A stretch of DNA of 8,197 nucleotides from JBBSEZ01 sp038239195 (GTDB lineage Bacteria > Planctomycetota > Planctomycetia > Gemmatales > Gemmataceae). The notes under the pieces were generated by a model. That model ran no database searches. It saw only the letters and a list, made by a program, of their open reading frames with translations, and was not told the DNA's origin. The stretch is taken from positions 1-8,197 of the forward strand of contig JBBSEZ010000443.1 in the NCBI GenBank assembly GCA_038239195.1, given 5' to 3'. A program made the position numbers and the translations under genes. Position 1 is the stretch's first letter, and each line of letters begins with the position of its first letter. This document shows positions 5,701 through 8,197 of this stretch, in pieces.

Positions 5701-7416
5701 GAGGAAAACCGCGCCCGCCTCCTGGCGCTGCTCGACGGGCTGAAGGACGAGAACGTGGCCTACGGCCTGAAGTGCCGCTGCCTGCCCAACGAGGAGGGCG
5801 TCGTCACGGTGGTCGATCACGTCCGGCTGTTCCGCAACCGCCCCGAGATGCGCTGGGAGTACCGCGTTCACGAGCAGATCTTGCCGTCCGTGCGCGCCAG
5901 GGGCGGGGAGGTGCGTCAGGTCGAGGTCTTCGTTCAGCACACCGGCTACCAGGACCGGGCCGTGCGCGAACGCAAGCTTGCCCGCGACCGGCGCCTGCTG
6001 GAACTGGAGGGCGCCGAGAGGCCCGCCGACCCGTTCACCCTCTTCAACCTGGGCAACGCGCTCATGGACGCCGGGCGGGTGGGCGAGGCGCTGCCGCACT
6101 TCCGGCGCAGCCTGGAGCTCTCCGACCCGGGCGCCTCGATCGTGCGCAAGCTCTACGCCCAGGTCTTCCGCTGCCACCGCGCCCTCGGCCAGCCCGCCGA
6201 GGCCCTGGCCGTCGCCCGCGAAGGGCTGCGCGTCTGCCCCGACGACGTCGAACTGCTCTTCCTCCAGGCGCTCTTGCTCCAGGAGGAGGGCGGATTGCCC
6301 GCGGCCGAGGCCTGCCTGCGCCGGCTGCTCGCCGCGCGGCCGGCGCCCCACTTCGCCAGCCTCGACGAAGGCATCCGGACCTACCTGCCCCGCAGCAACC
6401 TGGCCGACCTTTGCTTGAAGCAGGGCCGGCACGACGAGGCGGCGACGCTGTGGCGCGAGGTGCTGGGCCTGCGGCCCGACTTCCGCCCAGCCTGGCTGGG
6501 CTTGGCCGAGGTGGCGCTGGTCCGGCGCCAGTGGGACGACCTCGAAGAGGCTGCCGCGCAACTCGATGCCGCCCGGGCCTCCCTGGAAGCGTCAGTGATG
6601 CGGGCGCGCGGCCATCAGGCCCGCGGCGAGCTCGGCCCGGCCCGCTCCCTCCTCGAAGCGGCGATCGGCAACTTCCCGGGCGCCCTCTGGCCGCGCCGCG
6701 CCCTCGTCGGCGTTTTGCTCCAGGAAGGCAAGGACGCCGCGGCCACCGAGAGCGCCCTCCGCTCCGTCCTGGCGCTCGATCCGCAGTGCCCCGAGACGCG
6801 CACCCACCTGGCTGGCCTGCTCGCCCGCCAGCAGGCGAGGGACGAGGCCTTCGTTGGCCCCGTCGGGCTGGGCCAGCTCTACCATCAGGCCTGCTCGACG
6901 CCATCGGACGTCAACGAGCACCTGCCGACGCTCCACGCGCTGGCCAAGGAGTGCCGCCACGTGACCGAGCTGGGCACGCGCGCCGGCACCTCGACGACGG
7001 CGCTGCTCTACGCCCAGCCCGAGGTGCTGGTCTGCTACGACCGCGTCAAGTACGCGCAGGTCGATCGCCTCCGGGCACTGGCGGGGCGCACCGACTTTAC
7101 GTTCCACGCGAAGGATGTCCTGTGGGTGGAGATCGAGGAGACCGACCTGCTCTTCATCGACACCTGGCACGTTTACGATCAGCTCAGCCAGGAGCTGGCC
7201 CTGCACGCGCGCAAGGCGCGCAAGTACGTCGTCCTGCACGACACCACCACCTTCGGCGAGGTCGGCGAGGACCAGGGACACCGAGGACTGTGGCCCGCCG
7301 TCGAGGAACTGCTCGCCCGCGGCGAGTTCCGGGTGAAGGCTCGCTACGAGAACAACAATGGGCTGACCGTGCTCGAACGGCTCGCGGCGCGCCCCGGAAA
7401 GGAAGTAGCGGCGTAG
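2776..7416 (+). CDS. Multidomain glycosyltransferase: GT-B / TPR / GT2 / GT2 / TPR / SAM methyltransferase (1546 aa)
   Basis: The protein probably builds and methylates a cell-surface or protein-linked glycan; its substrate cannot be told. Residues 1-300 resemble CgeB-like GT-B transferases: DLDVLFVGN at 151-159 and NRRVGEAISQG at 215-225, as in the Glyco_trans_1_2 domain. Residues 316-580 are TPR-like helical repeats. The first GT2 domain (590-835) has LIDNGSTDGT (D625), the NNDT metal-binding motif (679-682) and GFFDDDDLCLR (777-787). A Pro/Glu-rich linker (836-888) is largely made from a palindromic repeat. The second GT2 domain starts at M889, with DTGSTDDT (922-929) and WMDADDRLD (DAD at 969-971), the WaaE/SunS-like type. 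TPRs run from about 1085 to 1370. The C-terminus is a class I methyltransferase with TELGTRAGTST (1397-1407), FIDTWHVY (1460-1467), HDTTTFG (1488-1494) and a terminal NNNGLTVLERL. No signal peptide or membrane segment is evident, suggesting a cytoplasmic enzyme. Start: ATG 2776 with GGAG upstream. The exact reactions are inferred from family resemblance. Confidence 0.9.
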   Translation: MSLRYLFGPVAGAFADQNLREARQAGDCLAFNATGAGVDLALGPTATWADLLARLPKGWRPNFVALWLPYATVAPALWAAPVPLVGLAPDWNLLWHHYRRCLRRCELVLTDAPGVDVLAREGIDHAAPANLFGCELAFLDAHAHAHAGPRDLDVLFVGNLSPSVQRQRQPWLARLARLGPRRRVAIRTGAFGDDYRKLLSRARIVFNQSVRGEWNRRVGEAISQGCLLFQEWTNREVPPVLRDRRECVLYDDDNLEELIEHYLAREDERRAIADAARARLAEFSFAALWGKALRRIEAGWADLGERAARRPVPDEVDGLLGRAWQAACANDEGDPLLPLDLSSALVRHPSAAALHLALGVASTRAAQGDGPAPALAAHRAAGHFHQALRADAAQPVAALDLAEALVALHQGEPAANVARAALARLDRGPAPSREALDAAHYPLAYDLFRVEWERAAWAHPGKPASEARAKLDLLHWRLHVLLADLTGDLAHYQEAAQLRPDFSVSHAALGCGLARAGRVREALPHLRKAIADGPFDLEAARALHQALAAVGDADAAARLVEDRRLLSRAAPQAVPSEAWFALPAPSGRELASLVVLCCNEVECTRLCLESVLRHTRAPYELVLIDNGSTDGTADYFKELRDRRGPARVEVVTNERNLGFPAGCNQGLARAQGRYVVFLNNDTVVTPGWLDGLVAWARHDWAAVGMVGAVTNYASPPQQVEVDYDLASLDGLDDFAARRRANLGGQALEFSRLTGFCLLARREVLEEVGGFDERYGLGFFDDDDLCLRVRQAGYRLVVALDAFVHHFGSRTFAALGVDTTKQLAENFARFKDKWGPEHAAPYRAPGGAPMAKPAPREGEALAEPGEEARQEPRPPGAALPLLAQPAVGRMTRSLSTIVKNEAHNLPACLASVAGLFDEVVVVDTGSTDDTKQIAADLGARVFDFAWCDDFSAARNEALRHCTGDWVFWMDADDRLDEENRARLLALLDGLKDENVAYGLKCRCLPNEEGVVTVVDHVRLFRNRPEMRWEYRVHEQILPSVRARGGEVRQVEVFVQHTGYQDRAVRERKLARDRRLLELEGAERPADPFTLFNLGNALMDAGRVGEALPHFRRSLELSDPGASIVRKLYAQVFRCHRALGQPAEALAVAREGLRVCPDDVELLFLQALLLQEEGGLPAAEACLRRLLAARPAPHFASLDEGIRTYLPRSNLADLCLKQGRHDEAATLWREVLGLRPDFRPAWLGLAEVALVRRQWDDLEEAAAQLDAARASLEASVMRARGHQARGELGPARSLLEAAIGNFPGALWPRRALVGVLLQEGKDAAATESALRSVLALDPQCPETRTHLAGLLARQQARDEAFVGPVGLGQLYHQACSTPSDVNEHLPTLHALAKECRHVTELGTRAGTSTTALLYAQPEVLVCYDRVKYAQVDRLRALAGRTDFTFHAKDVLWVEIEETDLLFIDTWHVYDQLSQELALHARKARKYVVLHDTTTFGEVGEDQGHRGLWPAVEELLARGEFRVKARYENNNGLTVLERLAARPGKEVAA
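5338..5398. repeat. Long palindromic repeat inserted in frame in the glycosyltransferase coding sequence
   Basis: The left arm (5338-5363, beginning CGGGAGGGCGAGGCTC) and right arm (5373-5398, ending GAGCCTCGCCCTCCCG) are 26-base inverted copies differing at two adjacent bases (TC against CT in register). A 9-base loop, AGGTGAAGA, separates them. It lies exactly between the two GT2 domains and is translated as roughly REGEALAEPGEEARQEPRPP without a stop. It differs in sequence from the GGACAGGC family. I recall similar GGGAGGGCGAGGCTC palindromes scattered through planctomycete genomes, but cannot check that here. Confidence 0.85.
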
Positions 7417-7423
7417 AGTGGCC

Positions 7424-7449
7424 CGACAGGCTGAAAAGCCTGTTCCGCG
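7424..7449 (+). repeat. Diverged family B palindrome just after the glycosyltransferase stop
   Basis: CGACAGGCTGAAAAGCCTGT, followed by TCCGCG, matches the family at most positions. ACAGGCT and AGCCTGT form a perfect 7-bp stem with a GAAA tetraloop. It begins 7 bases after the TAG at 7414-7416, within the 117-base gap between two convergent genes. There is no T-run on either side, so it is not a classical intrinsic terminator, though a stem here could still help end or stabilise transcripts. A separate perfect 12-base palindrome, CCCGGCGCCGGG, lies at 7463-7474. Confidence 0.65.
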
Positions 7450-7533
7450 TTCTCGAGTCAGTCCCGGCGCCGGGGCACAGTCAACGATCCGAAAACGTCG
7501 CAACGCGGCAAGGCGCCGGGCAGCCTCCCTCCG

Positions 7534-8178
7534 TCAACTCTTCGACTGGGGGACCGCCCCGCGGCTGCGCCAGAAGTACCACGTCGCCACGCTGCGGTAG
7601 GGCCGCCACAACTCGCCCCGTTCGCGCAGGCTGGCCTTGTCGGGCAAGTCGGGCAACTCGTAATGTTCCTGAACGCCCGCGCGGAGGCCGAGGTCGCCGA
7701 CCGGGAGGACGTCGAGGCGCCCCAGGCAGAAGATGAGGAACATCTCGGCCGTCCAGACGCCGATGCCTCGGACGGCGACGAGATGAGCGGCGACCTCGTC
7801 GTCGCTCATCTCGGGGAAGTGGTCCAGGGCCAGCTCCCCGCTCAGGGCCCGCGCCGACAGGTCGAGCACGGCGCGGGCCTTGGCCCCGCTCAGCCCGACG
7901 GCGCGGATGCGCTCCTCGCCCAGCGCGAGCAGGCTGGCCGGCCCCACCCCCTCGGGGCCTGCGGCGGCCTCCAGGCGGGCGTAGATGGTGACGGCCGCCT
8001 TGGTCGAGATGAGTTGCGACACGATGGACCGCACCAGCACGCGGAACGGCTCGGTGGCGGGGCGGAGCGTGCAGGCACCGACGGCCCGGACGATCTTGTC
8101 GAGGACCGGGTCCCGCGCCACCAGATGGCGCTGGGCCTTGCGAAACTGGGCAGTCAGGGGGTCAGTCGGGGACGGCAT
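7534..8178 (-). CDS. DNA-3-methyladenine glycosylase II, AlkA-type HhH-GPD family (214 aa)
   Basis: This base-excision repair enzyme would remove alkylated bases such as 3-methyladenine from DNA, leaving an abasic site. The sequence shows the HhH-GPD fold. RSIVSQLISTKAA (50-62) corresponds to the family IVxQQxSxKAA helix. LSGAKARAVLDLS (96-108) follows. The helix-hairpin-helix is VRGIGVWTA (136-144). The catalytic Asp lies in LPVGDLGLR (D162). WRPYRSVATWYFWR (191-204) matches the C-terminal WKPWRSYA segment of AlkA. At 214 residues it is shorter than E. coli AlkA (282) and lacks the N-terminal domain, like the compact Mag1-type glycosylases. There are only two cysteines (C36, C151), so no iron-sulphur cluster of the endonuclease III/MutY kind. 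The ATG at 8178 has GAGG 8 bases upstream. It is convergent with the glycosyltransferase gene; no functional link is seen. Confidence 0.93.
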   Translation of the reverse strand: MPSPTDPLTAQFRKAQRHLVARDPVLDKIVRAVGACTLRPATEPFRVLVRSIVSQLISTKAAVTIYARLEAAAGPEGVGPASLLALGEERIRAVGLSGAKARAVLDLSARALSGELALDHFPEMSDDEVAAHLVAVRGIGVWTAEMFLIFCLGRLDVLPVGDLGLRAGVQEHYELPDLPDKASLRERGELWRPYRSVATWYFWRSRGAVPQSKS

Positions 8179-8186
8179 GGGGAAGG

Positions 8187-8190
8187 CCTC
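8187..8190 (-). promoter_or_regulatory. Ribosome-binding site of the DNA glycosylase gene
   Basis: On the minus strand GAGG stands 8 bases before ATG 8178, supporting that start. The promoter must lie at or beyond the right edge; only 7 bases remain upstream of this site. Confidence 0.55.
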
Positions 8191-8197
8191 GGGTTGC

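Noticed and set aside
3052..6561. A 1169-codon open frame on the minus strand, antisense to the glycosyltransferase fusion
   Set aside because: Its translation is low-complexity (Gly/Ala/Val/Glu-rich) with no recognisable domain, whereas the plus strand shows several clear catalytic motifs over the same span. Long antisense frames are expected where third codon positions are nearly all G or C.
7424..7474. Rho-independent terminator between the convergent genes
   Set aside because: Hairpins are present (7424-7449 and 7463-7474), but neither has a following T-tract on either strand, so they are recorded as palindromes only.

Overview
The window is very GC-rich and looks like a chromosomal segment of a planctomycete, probably of the Gemmata/Isosphaera type. 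Three things point there. The left-hand gene has the N-terminal LEDRxLxS motif typical of large planctomycete surface proteins. The intergenic DNA carries dispersed GGACAGGC...GCCTGTCC palindromes, whose chance translations (such as GQAFQPV and DRLESLS) I recall as common spurious peptides in planctomycete genomes. There is also a very large TPR/glycosyltransferase fusion. The taxonomic call is inference; no rRNA or marker gene is present.

Layout. (1) 1-1958, minus strand: the first 652 residues of a surface-type protein made of a seven-bladed streptogramin-lyase-like (Vgb) propeller followed by an RHS/YD-repeat region. Its C-terminus lies beyond the left edge. (2) 1959-2775: an 817-base non-coding divergent region. 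Its left part (about 2053-2154) has plausible back-to-back sigma70-type promoters. Its right part (about 2256-2751) is packed with two short repeat families and an imperfect direct duplication at 171-base spacing. (3) 2776-7416, plus strand: one 1546-residue protein with the order GT-B-type glycosyltransferase, TPR, GT2, repeat-derived linker, GT2, TPR, SAM methyltransferase. (4) 7417-7533: a short convergent gap with one more palindrome. (5) 7534-8178, minus strand: a complete short AlkA-type DNA-3-methyladenine glycosylase.

Function. The fusion protein probably assembles and O-methylates a glycan, acting as a multi-enzyme chain. The propeller-RHS protein is probably an exported structural protein. 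The glycosylase is a housekeeping base-excision repair enzyme with no evident link to the others. The window shows no defence system, phage, insertion sequence, CRISPR array, tRNA or rRNA. The most interesting material is the palindromic repeat population: it fills the leader of the glycosyltransferase gene, sits just past its stop codon, and a different palindrome is built in frame into its coding sequence between two catalytic domains.
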